Shown here: positions 54,037-62,990 of the stretch, in pieces | Layout: each line of letters begins with the position of its first letter | Numbering within the stretch: the stretch's first letter is position 1 | Assembly: GCA_014647935.1 (NCBI GenBank) | Contig: BMQD01000026.1 | Coordinates: 1 to 64,000, forward strand | Length of the DNA stretch: 64,000 nt | Origin: Planomonospora parontospora | GTDB taxonomy: Bacteria; Actinomycetota; Actinomycetes; Streptosporangiales; Streptosporangiaceae | Reading direction: 5' to 3' | Notes under the pieces: generated by a model | Told to the model about the DNA's origin: nothing | The model's input: only the letters and a program-made list of their open reading frames with translations | Databases searched by the model: none | Program-made: the position numbers and the translations under genes

Positions 54037-55269
54037 TCACTCCCCTCGGGCGCCGGTGCGCGCCAGGTAGCCGCCCGCCGAGACGGGGTCCATGAACCAC
54101 TCGGAGAAGTCCGCCGGGTCGTCGAAGCCGTTGACGAAGCGCGAGGCCACCTCCGGCACCCGGCCCGCGGCCTGCAGGATCTCCAGGACGTGCGGCGGCG
54201 GGGGCGCGAGAAGCGCGTTCGTCCAGGCGGTGACGTGCCGGGCGACCCGCCAGTAGCGCTCGAAGGTCTCCTCCATCCAGGCCGCGTCGAACGGCCGCCC
54301 GCCGCGCTCCAGGATGTCCGCCAGGTAGGAGGCGGCGCACTTGGCGGCGTTGTTGGACCCCTGCCCGGTGATCGGGTCGTTGAGCACGACGACGTCGGCG
54401 ACCCCCAGGACCGGCGCGCCCGAGGGCAGCGTCGCGACCGGGCGGCGCACGGTCGGGGCGAAGCGGCCGGTCAGCACGCCGCCGGAGTCGGTGAGCTCGA
54501 CGCCGGCGCAGCGCTCGGCCTCCCACGGCAGGAAGGTCTCCAGGATCCGCCGGCTCCTGGCCAGGTGCTCGGCGGGGGTGCGCACGTCGCCCCAGCAGTC
54601 CATCGGCCCGCCGGGCACCCCCTCGAAGACCATGATCTCGCAGGGACCGGTGGCGGTGAGGGCCGGGAAGACGAAGTACTCGCCGACGCCCGGGATCAGG
54701 TTGAAGCAGACCGCGGAGTGCTCCGGCCTCGGCGTCAGCCCGGTGACGTAGGTCACGGCCAGGGCCCGCTGCGGGACGTCGTACGGCGAGCGGGCGGCGT
54801 CCCGCTCGAACAGCGAGGCGATCGGCCCCTTGCCCGCGGCGACCATGACGAGGTCGTACTCTGCGGCGTACTCCTCCAGGTCGCCGACCCCGGCGTCGTG
54901 GATGACGAGCTTGCCGCCGAGCCGCTCGACCTCGGCCATCCAGGCGGGCATCTTCAGCCGCTGGTCGACCGAGCGGGCGGGCGTGTCGAGCCGGGCCGCC
55001 CAGTCGATCGCCCGGCCGCCGCCGGGGCCGGCCACGGTGACCTGCATCCCTTCGATCGGCGGGCACTCGCCCGCCCACAGGTCCAGCCCGAGGTCGCGCT
55101 CGTGGCCGAGGGCCGTGCCGAACATGGCCTGGCCGGACATGACCCGGCCGTCCCGGATCTCCTCCGGGGTCCGGTTGGAGACGACGGTGACGTCGTAGCC
55201 GTTGCGGAGCAGGCCGAGGGCGAGGTGGAGGCCCGCCTGCCCGGCGCCGACGATGAGGATCCTGCGCAT
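54037..55269 (-). CDS. StyA-type flavin-dependent monooxygenase (styrene/indole epoxidase family)
   Basis: 410 residues. FAD motif IVGAGQAGLHLALGL, then NRTPEEIRDGRVMSGQAMF, LVMVAAGKGPI and the FAD-end DPITGQGSNNAAKCA, all seen in styrene and indole monooxygenases. These epoxidise styrenes or oxidise indoles using reduced FAD from the StyB partner encoded next. It might modify the indole of the halogenated residue, but the shared promoter site is absent before it. It may instead be a separate catabolic enzyme. Confidence 0.88.
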   Translation of the reverse strand: MRRILIVGAGQAGLHLALGLLRNGYDVTVVSNRTPEEIRDGRVMSGQAMFGTALGHERDLGLDLWAGECPPIEGMQVTVAGPGGGRAIDWAARLDTPARSVDQRLKMPAWMAEVERLGGKLVIHDAGVGDLEEYAAEYDLVMVAAGKGPIASLFERDAARSPYDVPQRALAVTYVTGLTPRPEHSAVCFNLIPGVGEYFVFPALTATGPCEIMVFEGVPGGPMDCWGDVRTPAEHLARSRRILETFLPWEAERCAGVELTDSGGVLTGRFAPTVRRPVATLPSGAPVLGVADVVVLNDPITGQGSNNAAKCAASYLADILERGGRPFDAAWMEETFERYWRVARHVTAWTNALLAPPPPHVLEILQAAGRVPEVASRFVNGFDDPADFSEWFMDPVSAGGYLARTGARGE

Positions 55270-55489
55270 GGTGAGGTGTCCCTTCTCCAGGGTTTTCCGG
55301 TGGATGGTCGATCGGCGCCTGAGAAGAACGGTACGGCGGGCGCCGCGGTCCGGGCCATCCGCTCAGCGCGGGTTCCGTCCGCCTGGCGCGGGATTTCCGC
55401 GCGCGGAGGGGTCCGTCATCGGTCGTCCGCACGTCGTCCGCGAACCGGGGCGCAGAAGCGGCCCTCCGGACGGGTCCGGACCCGCCCGG

Positions 55490-56446
55490 CTAGGCACTCC
55501 CGGCCCGGAGGAGGCGTTCACCCAGTTCACGCAGGTACCGGTGGAACTCCGGCGGATGGACGACGTCGAAGTCCGCCCTGGTGGCGGCCAGGATCAGCAC
55601 CGGCCAGTCGAAGTCGTCCACCTGCAGCCGCAGCAGGCACGAGCCGTCGTCGCCCGGCTCCACCCGGCCTCCAGCGGCGGCTGTGATCGCTTCGACGACG
55701 GCGGCCGCAGCGTGCACGCGCACGGTGACGTCCCACCGCGCGGGACGGGAGCCGATCCGGTCCTGGACGAAGACCGCGGCGTCGGCGGCCGGTGGTTCAC
55801 GCCGGCGGAACCGGGCCCCGGTGGCGGCGGCACCGGTGAGACGGTCCAGCCGGAAGACGCGCCAGTCGGCTCGATCGAGGTCCCAGGCGACCAGGTACCA
55901 GCGCCGCCGGAGCATGACGAGCCGGTACGGCTCGACCCGTCGGCCGGCCGGCTCACCCGACGAGGGTGTGTAGGTGAAGGTGAGCCGTTCGTCGTCGCGG
56001 CACGCCTGGGCGATCACGGTCAGCGTGGTCGCGTCGGTCCGGGGGCCGTCCAGCGGTGAGACGACGGTGGAGGCGCGCAGCGCGTCGACCCGGCGGCGCA
56101 GGCGGGGCGGCATCACCTGGATCACCTTGGCCAGAGCCTGCAGCGAGGTCTCCTCGATGCCCTCGACGGTACCGTCGGCGGCGGTGCGCAGGCCCACCGC
56201 GATCGCCACGGCCTCGTCGTCGTCGAGCAGCAGCGGCGGCATCGCCGTACCCGAGCGGAGCCGGTAGCCGCCGGCCAGGCCGCGACCCGAGTGGACGGGA
56301 TAACCCAGTTCGCGCAGCCGGTCGATGTCACGGCGCAGGGTGCGCTCGCTCACCCCGAGCCGGCCGGCCAGCTCTCCGCCCGGCCAGTGGCGATGGGTCT
56401 GCAGCAGGGACAGCAGGCGCAGCGTGCGTGCACTCGTGTTCGCCAT
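55490..56446 (-). CDS. YafY-type HTH/WYL-domain regulator
   Basis: 318 residues. N-terminal HTH (LAGRLGVSERTLRRDIDRLRELGYPVHSGRGLAGGYRL), then the WYL domain (EPYRLVMLRRRWYLVAWDLDRADWRVFRLDR) and a C-terminal WCX part. Divergent from an NAD(P)-binding protein with an 11-bp palindrome between, so it probably controls that gene and itself. Confidence 0.93.
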   Translation of the reverse strand: MANTSARTLRLLSLLQTHRHWPGGELAGRLGVSERTLRRDIDRLRELGYPVHSGRGLAGGYRLRSGTAMPPLLLDDDEAVAIAVGLRTAADGTVEGIEETSLQALAKVIQVMPPRLRRRVDALRASTVVSPLDGPRTDATTLTVIAQACRDDERLTFTYTPSSGEPAGRRVEPYRLVMLRRRWYLVAWDLDRADWRVFRLDRLTGAAATGARFRRREPPAADAAVFVQDRIGSRPARWDVTVRVHAAAAVVEAITAAAGGRVEPGDDGSCLLRLQVDDFDWPVLILAATRADFDVVHPPEFHRYLRELGERLLRAGSA

Positions 56447-56460
56447 GACTTCAGGATCCC

Positions 56461-56493
56461 GTCCATTCCGGTCAGGAAGTGGCCGGAATGGAC
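56461..56493. promoter_or_regulatory. perfect 11-bp-arm palindrome, probable WYL-regulator operator
   Basis: GTCCATTCCGG (56461-56471) pairs perfectly with CCGGAATGGAC (56483-56493) across 11 nt. It lies exactly between the two divergent starts (56446 and 56536). Confidence 0.75.
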
Positions 56494-56535
56494 TCTAGCG
56501 TTGCCCTCGTGGTCGGAACGGCGAAAGGAACGCAC

Positions 56536-57396
56536 ATGAGGATCCTGGTGACCGGGGCGACGGGCTTCGTCGGCCGCAACGTGGTGGACCGGTTGGTCCG
56601 GGCGGGCACCGAGGTGCGGGCGCTGACCAGGAACCCGGCGGCCGCCGGACTACCGCCGCAGGTGGAGGTGGTGCGGGGCGACCTGGCCGAGCCCGGGAGC
56701 GTCGCGCCCGTGTTCGACGGGATCGACCGGATGTACTTGTTCCCGGTGGACGAGACCGCACGGGAGGTCGTGGCGATGGCCGAGCGGGCCGGAGTACGGC
56801 GGGTGGTGGACCTGTCGGCGGCGTCGGTGACCGCGGGCCTGCACACCAACCCGGTGGAGGAGGCGGTCGAGGAGTCGGGGATGGAGTGGACGCACGTGCG
56901 GCCGTGCGGGTTCATGGTGAACACGCTGCAGATCTGGGCGCCCTCCGTCCGAGCTGAGCGGGTGGTGCGCTATCCGTTCGCCGACGAGCCGACGATGCTC
57001 GTCCACGAGGCCGACATCGCCGCCGTCGCGGTGGCCGCGCTGCTCCAGGACGGCCACCACGGCCGGGCTTACACGGTCACCGGTCCCGGCCTGGTGAGCG
57101 TCCGCGAGCAGGTCGCGGCCATCGGCGCGGCGCTCGGCGAGGAGGTCCGCTACGAGGAGGTCACCCGGGAGCGGGCGCGGGAACTGATGAGGGCGCAGGG
57201 CGGTTTCGCCGCCGAGTCGGCCGACCTCATGCTCGGGTTCGCCGAGTACGGCGGCGACGCGCCCGAGGGCGGCGGCTACGCCGAGCAGGACTGGTCCACA
57301 CTGATGCGGGTCTGGCCGGACGTCGAGCAGGTCACCGGCCGGCCCCCGCGTACGTACGCCGAATGGGCCCGCGACCACGCGGCCGACTTCCGCTGA
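56536..57396 (+). CDS. NmrA-like NAD(P)-binding protein
   Basis: 286 residues from ATG 56536, AAAGGA upstream. Nucleotide motif VTGATGFVGRNVVDRL, followed by ALTRNP, VVRGDL, and VTGPGLVSVREQVAAIG near the C-terminus: the atypical short-chain reductase fold of NmrA/QOR2-like proteins. Often a quinone reductase or redox sensor. Role unknown; presumably controlled by the WYL regulator. Confidence 0.88.
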   Translation: MRILVTGATGFVGRNVVDRLVRAGTEVRALTRNPAAAGLPPQVEVVRGDLAEPGSVAPVFDGIDRMYLFPVDETAREVVAMAERAGVRRVVDLSAASVTAGLHTNPVEEAVEESGMEWTHVRPCGFMVNTLQIWAPSVRAERVVRYPFADEPTMLVHEADIAAVAVAALLQDGHHGRAYTVTGPGLVSVREQVAAIGAALGEEVRYEEVTRERARELMRAQGGFAAESADLMLGFAEYGGDAPEGGGYAEQDWSTLMRVWPDVEQVTGRPPRTYAEWARDHAADFR

Positions 57397-57487
57397 CCCT
57401 CCCGGTCCCGTGCACCTCGCCCGGGCACCCGGGCCCCAGGTCGCGAGGTCGCCTTCGGAGACCTTCGCATCGCCGGCCGGGACTCCC

Positions 57488-58477
57488 TCAGCGGCCGCGC
57501 AGCGTCTGCGACGGCGCCTGGCCGTACCTGGCCCGGTAGGCCGCGGCGAAGCGCCCCTGGTGCAGGAAGCCCCAGCGCGCGGCCACCCCGGTCACGGTGC
57601 GGTGGGCGGGGTCGCCGGCCGCCAGCTCCTCGTGGACCCGGCTCAGCCGCACGTCCCGGAGGTAGGTCATGGGGGTCAGGCCGAGGTGGCGACGGAACCC
57701 CTCCTGGAGGGACCGGCCGCTGACCGCCACGGCGCGCGCGACGTCGCCGGTGGTCAGCGGCTCGTGGGCGTGGCCCTCGATGAACTCCATCGCCCGGCGC
57801 ACCACCTTGGGCACGGCCGCGGGGCGGGGCGCGTTCAGCAGGTCCCGGTGGTTCGACGGCTGCATGGTGAGCAGCGAGGTGAGCAGGGCGCCCTCCAGGT
57901 GGGCGACGGCGAGCGGCTGCGCGGCGAGGCCGTCGTCGCACTCCGCCGCCGCAACGAGCAGGTCGGCCATCGACCGCCAGCCCCGCGCCCAGCCCGCCGT
58001 CATGTCCACGCCCAGGTCGAAGACCAGGGGCCGGTCGGGCCGCCGGCCGAGCATGCGCTCCAGCGCCTCCTCTACGGCCAGCCGGTCGAACTTGACGATC
58101 AGCTGCGGGCAGCCCGCCGCCCAGCGCATGTCCAGGTACTCCGTCGGCGAGGGCAGGGAGGCCAGTGCGGGCGTCGAGACGATCTCCTGCCCGCCGCACC
58201 GGATCAGGCTGCGCCCGGCGAGCGGGATCTGCACCAGGAAGAAGGACTCCAGCTCTCCAGGCTCGATGCGCACGTCCGCGCCGTAGTCGAGGTAGTTCAC
58301 CCGCACCGAGCCCGGCTGCGCGGAGTTGAGCCGGGCGGCCAGCGGCGCGGCCCGGCCGGCCGGCTCCAGCCGGTGCGGGCAGAACACCCTGGCCACCTGC
58401 TCGCGGGCCTCGTCGAGGTCCGCGGTGCCGAAGACCGCCCTGTCCGCGAGCGGGACCCGCTCCTGCACCTCGCCCAT
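57488..58477 (-). CDS. AraC-family regulator
   Basis: 329 residues. The N-terminal ~190 resemble the AraC-binding-like domain (YLDYGADVRIEPGELESFFLVQIPLAGRS). The C-terminal double HTH is clear (TTGDVARAVAVSGRSLQEGFRRHLGLTPMTYLRDVRL and VTGVAARWGFLHQGRFAAAYRARYGQAPSQTLR). Target unknown. Confidence 0.92.
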   Translation of the reverse strand: MGEVQERVPLADRAVFGTADLDEAREQVARVFCPHRLEPAGRAAPLAARLNSAQPGSVRVNYLDYGADVRIEPGELESFFLVQIPLAGRSLIRCGGQEIVSTPALASLPSPTEYLDMRWAAGCPQLIVKFDRLAVEEALERMLGRRPDRPLVFDLGVDMTAGWARGWRSMADLLVAAAECDDGLAAQPLAVAHLEGALLTSLLTMQPSNHRDLLNAPRPAAVPKVVRRAMEFIEGHAHEPLTTGDVARAVAVSGRSLQEGFRRHLGLTPMTYLRDVRLSRVHEELAAGDPAHRTVTGVAARWGFLHQGRFAAAYRARYGQAPSQTLRGR

Positions 58478-58508
58478 CGACGCTCCCGCCCCGGGTCACC
58501 ATCGCCTG

Positions 58509-58540
58509 TACGGCGGCGCACGACCGGGTGCGCCGCCGTA
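58509..58540. terminator. 13-bp perfect hairpin between sigma-factor and AraC genes
   Basis: TACGGCGGCGCAC (58509-58521), loop GACCGG, perfect complement (58528-58540). Downstream of the sigma gene and upstream of araC-type gene on the minus strand; likely terminates the former. Confidence 0.6.
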
Positions 58541-58668
58541 CCGATGGTGGCGGACGGGGGCCCGGCCGACCATGTACAAATACGCAGACTCCCGTACCGC
58601 CCGGCGCGGGGCGGGAACACCCGACCGGCCACGGGCCGGTGCCGCGTCCGCCGGGCGGGACCCTCCGC

Positions 58669-59973
58669 TCAGGTCAGCGCGGCCGCCTTGCGCAGCAGCA
58701 CCGACCGTTCGCGGAGGTTGCGGCAGAGCCGGGCGGCGAGCTCCAGCTCCGTCCGCGCCTCGGCGGTCCGGCCCAGGCGGGCCAGCAGTTCGCCGCGCAC
58801 GCTCGGCAGCAGGTGCGACCCCGACAGGCGGTCGGAGGCGACCAGCTCGTCCACGATGGACAGCGCCCGCCCCGGTCCGTCCGCCATCGCGACGGCGACG
58901 GCCCGGTTGAGCTCGACGACGGGTGAGGGGGCCACCCGGCCCAGCGCCTCGTACAGGAGCACGACGCGCTCCCAGTCGGTCTCCGGCACCGAGGGCGCCG
59001 ACGCGTGGCAGGCGGCGATCGCGGCCTGCAGCCCGTACGGTCCCAGGCCGCGCCCGGCGGCCGAGGCCCGGCCGAGCGCGGCCATGCCCCGGCGGATCGC
59101 CGACCGGTCCCACAGGCGCCGGTCCTGGTCCTCCAGGAGCACCGCCTCGCCGCCGGGCCCGACGCGGGCCGGAAAGCGCGCGGCGGTGAGCTCGAACAGG
59201 GCGAGCAGCCCGTGCACCTCCGGCTCGCCGGGCAGCAGCGCGGACAGCGTCCGGGCCAGCCGGATCGCCTCGTAGGCGAGGTCGGAGCGGAGCAGCCGGT
59301 CGCCGCTCGTCGCCGTCGACCCCTCCGTGAAGATCACGTACAGCACGCTCAGCACCCCGCCGAGCCGCTCGCGCCGTTCCCCGGCCGACGGCGGTTCGAA
59401 CGGCACCCTCGCCGCGGCGATCGTCTTCTTCGCGCGCGTGATCCGCGCCTGGACGGTCGGCACGGGAACGAGGAACCCCCGGGCGATCTCCTCGCTGGAC
59501 AGGCCGGCGACCACGCGCAGTGTCAGGGCCACGCGGGCCTCGGGCGCGAGCACCGGGTGGCAGGCCGTGAACATCAGCGCCAGGACGTCGTCGTCGATCC
59601 GGTCGGGGTCCCACGGCAGGTCGTCCCGCCGGTCCGGCGGGACCGCCGCGCCGGAGCTCGCCTCCCCCTCGGTGAGCCGGCCGGCGAGCGCGGCGTACCG
59701 CTCGTCGAGCGCCGACCTGCGGCGGAAGGCGTCGATGGCGCGCCGCCGCGCGGTCGCCAGCAGCCAGCCCACCGGGCTCTCCGGTGCGCCCTCGCGCGAC
59801 CAGGTGACGAGCGCCTCCGCCACCGCCTCCTGCGCGACGTCCTCGGCGAGCTCGAAGTCCCCGGTGTAGCGGGTCAGCGCGCCGACGATCCGGGCGGACT
59901 CGATCCGCCAGACGGCCTCGACGGCCCGCCGCGCCGACTCGGTGCGCGGCGGGCCGCCGGCCCCGGGGCTCAC
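58669..59973 (-). CDS. ECF42-type RNA polymerase sigma factor with C-terminal extension
   Basis: About 434 residues from a GTG that overlaps the YCII stop (GTGA). Sigma region 2 (AEDVAQEAVAEALVTW), region 4 (VALTLRVVAGLSSEEIARGFLVPVPTVQARITRAKKTI), then a ~230-residue helical, TPR-like part (GLLALFELTAARFPAR, AIAACHASAPSVPETDW, VVELNRAVAVAMADGP). This layout with a neighbouring YCII/DGPF protein is the ECF42 group, whose C-terminal extension modulates activity. Confidence 0.92.
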   Translation of the reverse strand: MSPGAGGPPRTESARRAVEAVWRIESARIVGALTRYTGDFELAEDVAQEAVAEALVTWSREGAPESPVGWLLATARRRAIDAFRRRSALDERYAALAGRLTEGEASSGAAVPPDRRDDLPWDPDRIDDDVLALMFTACHPVLAPEARVALTLRVVAGLSSEEIARGFLVPVPTVQARITRAKKTIAAARVPFEPPSAGERRERLGGVLSVLYVIFTEGSTATSGDRLLRSDLAYEAIRLARTLSALLPGEPEVHGLLALFELTAARFPARVGPGGEAVLLEDQDRRLWDRSAIRRGMAALGRASAAGRGLGPYGLQAAIAACHASAPSVPETDWERVVLLYEALGRVAPSPVVELNRAVAVAMADGPGRALSIVDELVASDRLSGSHLLPSVRGELLARLGRTAEARTELELAARLCRNLRERSVLLRKAAALT

Positions 59974-60389
59974 AGCTGGCCGGTCCGCTCGCGCCACGCC
60001 CGCTCCCTGGCGATCCACTCGTTGTCCTGCGGGAACTCGTCGATGCCCGGCACGCGGCGGATCTCGCACTTCGTGCCGGGGAACGCCGGGATCCGCCTGG
60101 CCCACTCGACCGCCTCCTCCTTCGAGGCCACGTCGATGATGTAGAAGCCGCCGAACAGCTCCTTCGTCTCGCCGTACGGGCCGTCGGTGACCACCGGAGT
60201 CTCGCCGCCGAAGTCGACCACCACGCCCTGGGCCGGGTCCTCCAGGCCCTCGGCGGCCACCAGCACGCCGGCCCGGATCAGCTCGTCGTTGAAGCGGCCC
60301 ATGGTCTCGAGCATCTGCTCGAAGGGCGTCTCCGTCATCTTCGCGAGGGACTCGTCGGTGCCGCGCAGGATCAGCATGTACTTCGCCAT
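59970..60389 (-). CDS. YCII/DGPF-domain protein, ECF42 partner
   Basis: 139 residues. MAKYMLILRGTDES at the start, VTDGPYGETKELFGGFYIIDVASKEEAVEWA (the DGPF motif and the family's centre) and a helical end. DGPF proteins are regularly encoded with ECF42 sigma factors and are thought to act in the same signalling unit. Stop and sigma start overlap. Confidence 0.93.
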   Translation of the reverse strand: MAKYMLILRGTDESLAKMTETPFEQMLETMGRFNDELIRAGVLVAAEGLEDPAQGVVVDFGGETPVVTDGPYGETKELFGGFYIIDVASKEEAVEWARRIPAFPGTKCEIRRVPGIDEFPQDNEWIARERAWRERTGQL

Positions 60390-60537
60390 CTTCGACCTCC
60401 TTGACTCCGGGGCCGCCTCTCGACCCCGTCACCCCTAGGTCGAACGGGGCGGCCGCGGATCGACACGCCGGACGGGAACAGTCCGATTATCTTCCACCCG
60501 TTCCCGCGGCCCCCGGCGCGGCCGGCCCCGGATGCCC

Positions 60538-61617
60538 TCAAAGCGGGCCGGCGGTTCCCGGTTCCGCGCAGAACACGGTGCCCGAGGTGGTCACCGTGGC
60601 GGCGCCGCCGGCCGCCGGGACGAAGGCGGACTCCCCCGCCGTCAGCCGGAGGGGGCCGGCGTCGGCCGCGCCCTCGGTGCACAGCAGGATGCGGGGCGTC
60701 CCGCCCGCCAGCCGGTGCTCCCCCGCCCCGGTCAGCCTCCGCAGCCGGAACTCCGGGGACGGCACGGCGTACAGGCCGTCCCGCTCCTGCACCGGCAGGG
60801 GGACGGCCGCCGGGTCGGTGACGCGCAGCAGTTCGGGGACGTCGAGCGGCTTGGCGGTGAGCCCGGCCCGCATGACGTTGTCGGAACCTCCCATGATCTC
60901 CACCCCGAACCCCCTGAGGTAGCAGTGGAGCACCCCCGCACCCAGGAAGAGCGCCTGCCCGGGGGCGAGTTCGTGCCGCCGCAGCAGCAGCGGGGCCAGG
61001 CAGGCGGGGTCGCCCGGGTGCTGCCGGGCCAGCCGGGCGACCAGCGCGTAGTCGGGGTGGTGCACCGAGGAGGCCGCCCAGGCGATCCGCTCGGTGGCCC
61101 GGTCGCCTTCCAGGAGGACGCGCAGGGCGTCGAGCACGGCGCCCCGCCGCAGCAGCTCCGCCGTCTCCGCCAGCGCCGGCACGCCCAGCCGGTCGACGAG
61201 CATCGCGGCCTGCTCCGGAGGGCGGAACCCGGCCAGCGCGGTGAACGGCGTGAGCGCGCACACCAGCTCCGGCTTGGCCCAGGGATCGCCGTACACGCCC
61301 CGGGCGTGGCCGTCGGCCGCCTCCCCGGCGGAGGGGTGCACCTGCAGCGAGAGCGGCCGGGCGACCGCGATGAGCTTCATCAGGTACGGCAGGCGCGCGC
61401 CGAACCGGGTGAGCGTCTCCTCACCCAGCTGCCCGAGGGGGTCGGCGGCGATGGCCTCGGCCAGCGAACGCCCGTCTCCGCTCAGCAGCGACGGGCCGGC
61501 GGGGTGGGCGCCGAGCCACATCTCCGCCTCCGGGCCGGGGGCGGGCACGGGCCGGCCGGTGAGGGCCGCGATGTCGGTGCGCGACCCCCAGGGGTAGTCC
61601 TTGACGGGGTTGGTCAT
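60538..61617 (-). CDS. manA: mannose-6-phosphate isomerase, class I
   Basis: About 359 residues. Zn-binding and active-site segments are seen: LSLQVHPSAGEA, WAKPELVCALTPF (metal Glu), GAGVLHCYLRGFGVEIMGGSDNVMRAGLT. It interconverts mannose-6-P and fructose-6-P. ATG 61617 shares one base with the ROK stop (TGATG); an upstream in-frame GTG at 61626 is possible. Operon with the sugar kinase. Confidence 0.93.
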   Translation of the reverse strand: MTNPVKDYPWGSRTDIAALTGRPVPAPGPEAEMWLGAHPAGPSLLSGDGRSLAEAIAADPLGQLGEETLTRFGARLPYLMKLIAVARPLSLQVHPSAGEAADGHARGVYGDPWAKPELVCALTPFTALAGFRPPEQAAMLVDRLGVPALAETAELLRRGAVLDALRVLLEGDRATERIAWAASSVHHPDYALVARLARQHPGDPACLAPLLLRRHELAPGQALFLGAGVLHCYLRGFGVEIMGGSDNVMRAGLTAKPLDVPELLRVTDPAAVPLPVQERDGLYAVPSPEFRLRRLTGAGEHRLAGGTPRILLCTEGAADAGPLRLTAGESAFVPAAGGAATVTTSGTVFCAEPGTAGPL

Positions 61618-62645
61618 CAGGTGCACGCGGTGCTCCTCGGTTCGCGGGCCGTGGCACCGGCGGGCACCGGTTCGCGGGCCGGGACACCCCCGGACACCGG
61701 TTCGCAGGCCGGGACACCGGCGGGCGCCGGCGAGGCCCCGGGGCGGGAGAGAGACAGGACCAGGGCGGCGGCGCCGAGCAGGCCGGCGTCGCGGCCCAGG
61801 GAGGTCGCCTCCACCCGCAGGCGGTGCAGGAAGCCGAGCCCGGCGTTGCGGGCGACGGCCTGCCGGAGGGGGTCCAGCAGGACCGGGCCGGCGGCGGCCA
61901 CGCCTCCCCCGACGACGACGCGGTCCAGGTCGAACAGGGCCGAGGCGGTCAGGATCGCGGTGGCCAGCGCGCCGGCGGCCCGCCGGAACGCCGACTCGGC
62001 GACGGAGACCCCGGCGCGGGCGTCGGCCGCGAGAGCCCGGGCGTCGTCACCGGTCCAGCCGTTCGCGCGGGCCCAGCGCACCATGCTCGGCCCGCTGGCG
62101 ACGGTCTCCACGCAGCCGGCGGCCCCGCACGGGCACGGTTCGCCGTCCGGGTCGACGGAGATGTGGCCGATGTGCCCGGCGTTGCCGGTCGGGCCGAGGT
62201 GGGGGACGCCGTCGAAGACGAAGCCGCCGCCCACCCCGGTGGAGACGACCATGCCGAGCACGGCCCGGGCCGGTTCCCCCTCCGGCAGTCCCCGCCACCA
62301 CTCGCCCAGCGCCATGCACTGGCCGTCGCCCGCCAGCCGTACGGGACGGCCGGGGACCAGCCGCCCGAGGGCGTCCAGCAGCGGGAAACCCCGCCAGGCC
62401 GGGATGTTGACCGGGCTCACGGTGCCGGCCACCGGATCGAGCGGGCCCGCCGAGCCGACGCCCACGCCCTCCAGCCGGGCGGCGGGCACCCGGTCGGTGA
62501 CCCGGCCGACCACCTCCAGCAGCGCCTCCTCCGGACGGGCCCGGTCCTTCAGCGGGACCTCGGCGCGCGTCACCACCGTGCCGTCCGCGTCCACCGCGGC
62601 GGCGGCGAACTTGGTGCCGCCGATGTCCACGGCCAGGACGGTCAC
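61617..62645 (-). CDS. ROK-family sugar kinase
   Basis: 342 residues. ATP-binding DIGGTKFAAA, the ROK zinc motif CPCGAAGCVE, and the active-site region GTGVGGGFV-like (VSTGVGGGFVFDG) with GHIGHISV. The last ~35 residues are a repeat-rich Pro/Arg tail (PAREP, PACEP) not usual in the family. With manA it makes a hexose/mannose entry route. A LacI-type palindrome lies upstream. Confidence 0.9.
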   Translation of the reverse strand: MTVLAVDIGGTKFAAAAVDADGTVVTRAEVPLKDRARPEEALLEVVGRVTDRVPAARLEGVGVGSAGPLDPVAGTVSPVNIPAWRGFPLLDALGRLVPGRPVRLAGDGQCMALGEWWRGLPEGEPARAVLGMVVSTGVGGGFVFDGVPHLGPTGNAGHIGHISVDPDGEPCPCGAAGCVETVASGPSMVRWARANGWTGDDARALAADARAGVSVAESAFRRAAGALATAILTASALFDLDRVVVGGGVAAAGPVLLDPLRQAVARNAGLGFLHRLRVEATSLGRDAGLLGAAALVLSLSRPGASPAPAGVPACEPVSGGVPAREPVPAGATAREPRSTACT

Positions 62646-62990
62646 GACCCGGCCTCGGAGGCCGGACCCGCGGCGGGCAGGCGCTTGCTCACTGTGTCCT
62701 CCGGGTGCATGGGGAAGCCGATTAACCGGATAAGCAGGAAGAATCTACGATTCCTATGACAACGTTGTCAATCGGCCGCTGCTGGGACGGTCCGTACCTC
62801 GGTGAGGTACGGGTGGCTTCGGCGCGGCGACGTCCCGGGTGGCGAACCCCGGATCCGCGGGGACTCGGGGACTCGGGGACTCGGGGAGAGAACGCTTCCA
62901 CGGGGCCGGTCCGGTCTGCCTGCATGCCGCGCGGTCCTCCCCTGGGACCGCACGGGGCCACGGGGGCCGCGCGAAGGCGCCCCGGGGCCG
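62646..62990. other. 345-base gene-free control region of the ROK-manA operon
   Basis: No credible gene. It contains the 14-bp LacI-type palindrome at 62757-62770, a stretch of repeated GACTCGGG units near 62868-62886, and G/C-rich inverted segments downstream of the GH3 gene that may terminate it. Confidence 0.6.
62757..62770. promoter_or_regulatory. TGACAACGTTGTCA palindrome, LacI-family operator
   Basis: Perfect 14-bp palindrome with central CG, the usual form of actinomycete LacI-family operators for sugar genes. It lies 112 bases upstream of the ROK kinase start. Confidence 0.8.
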
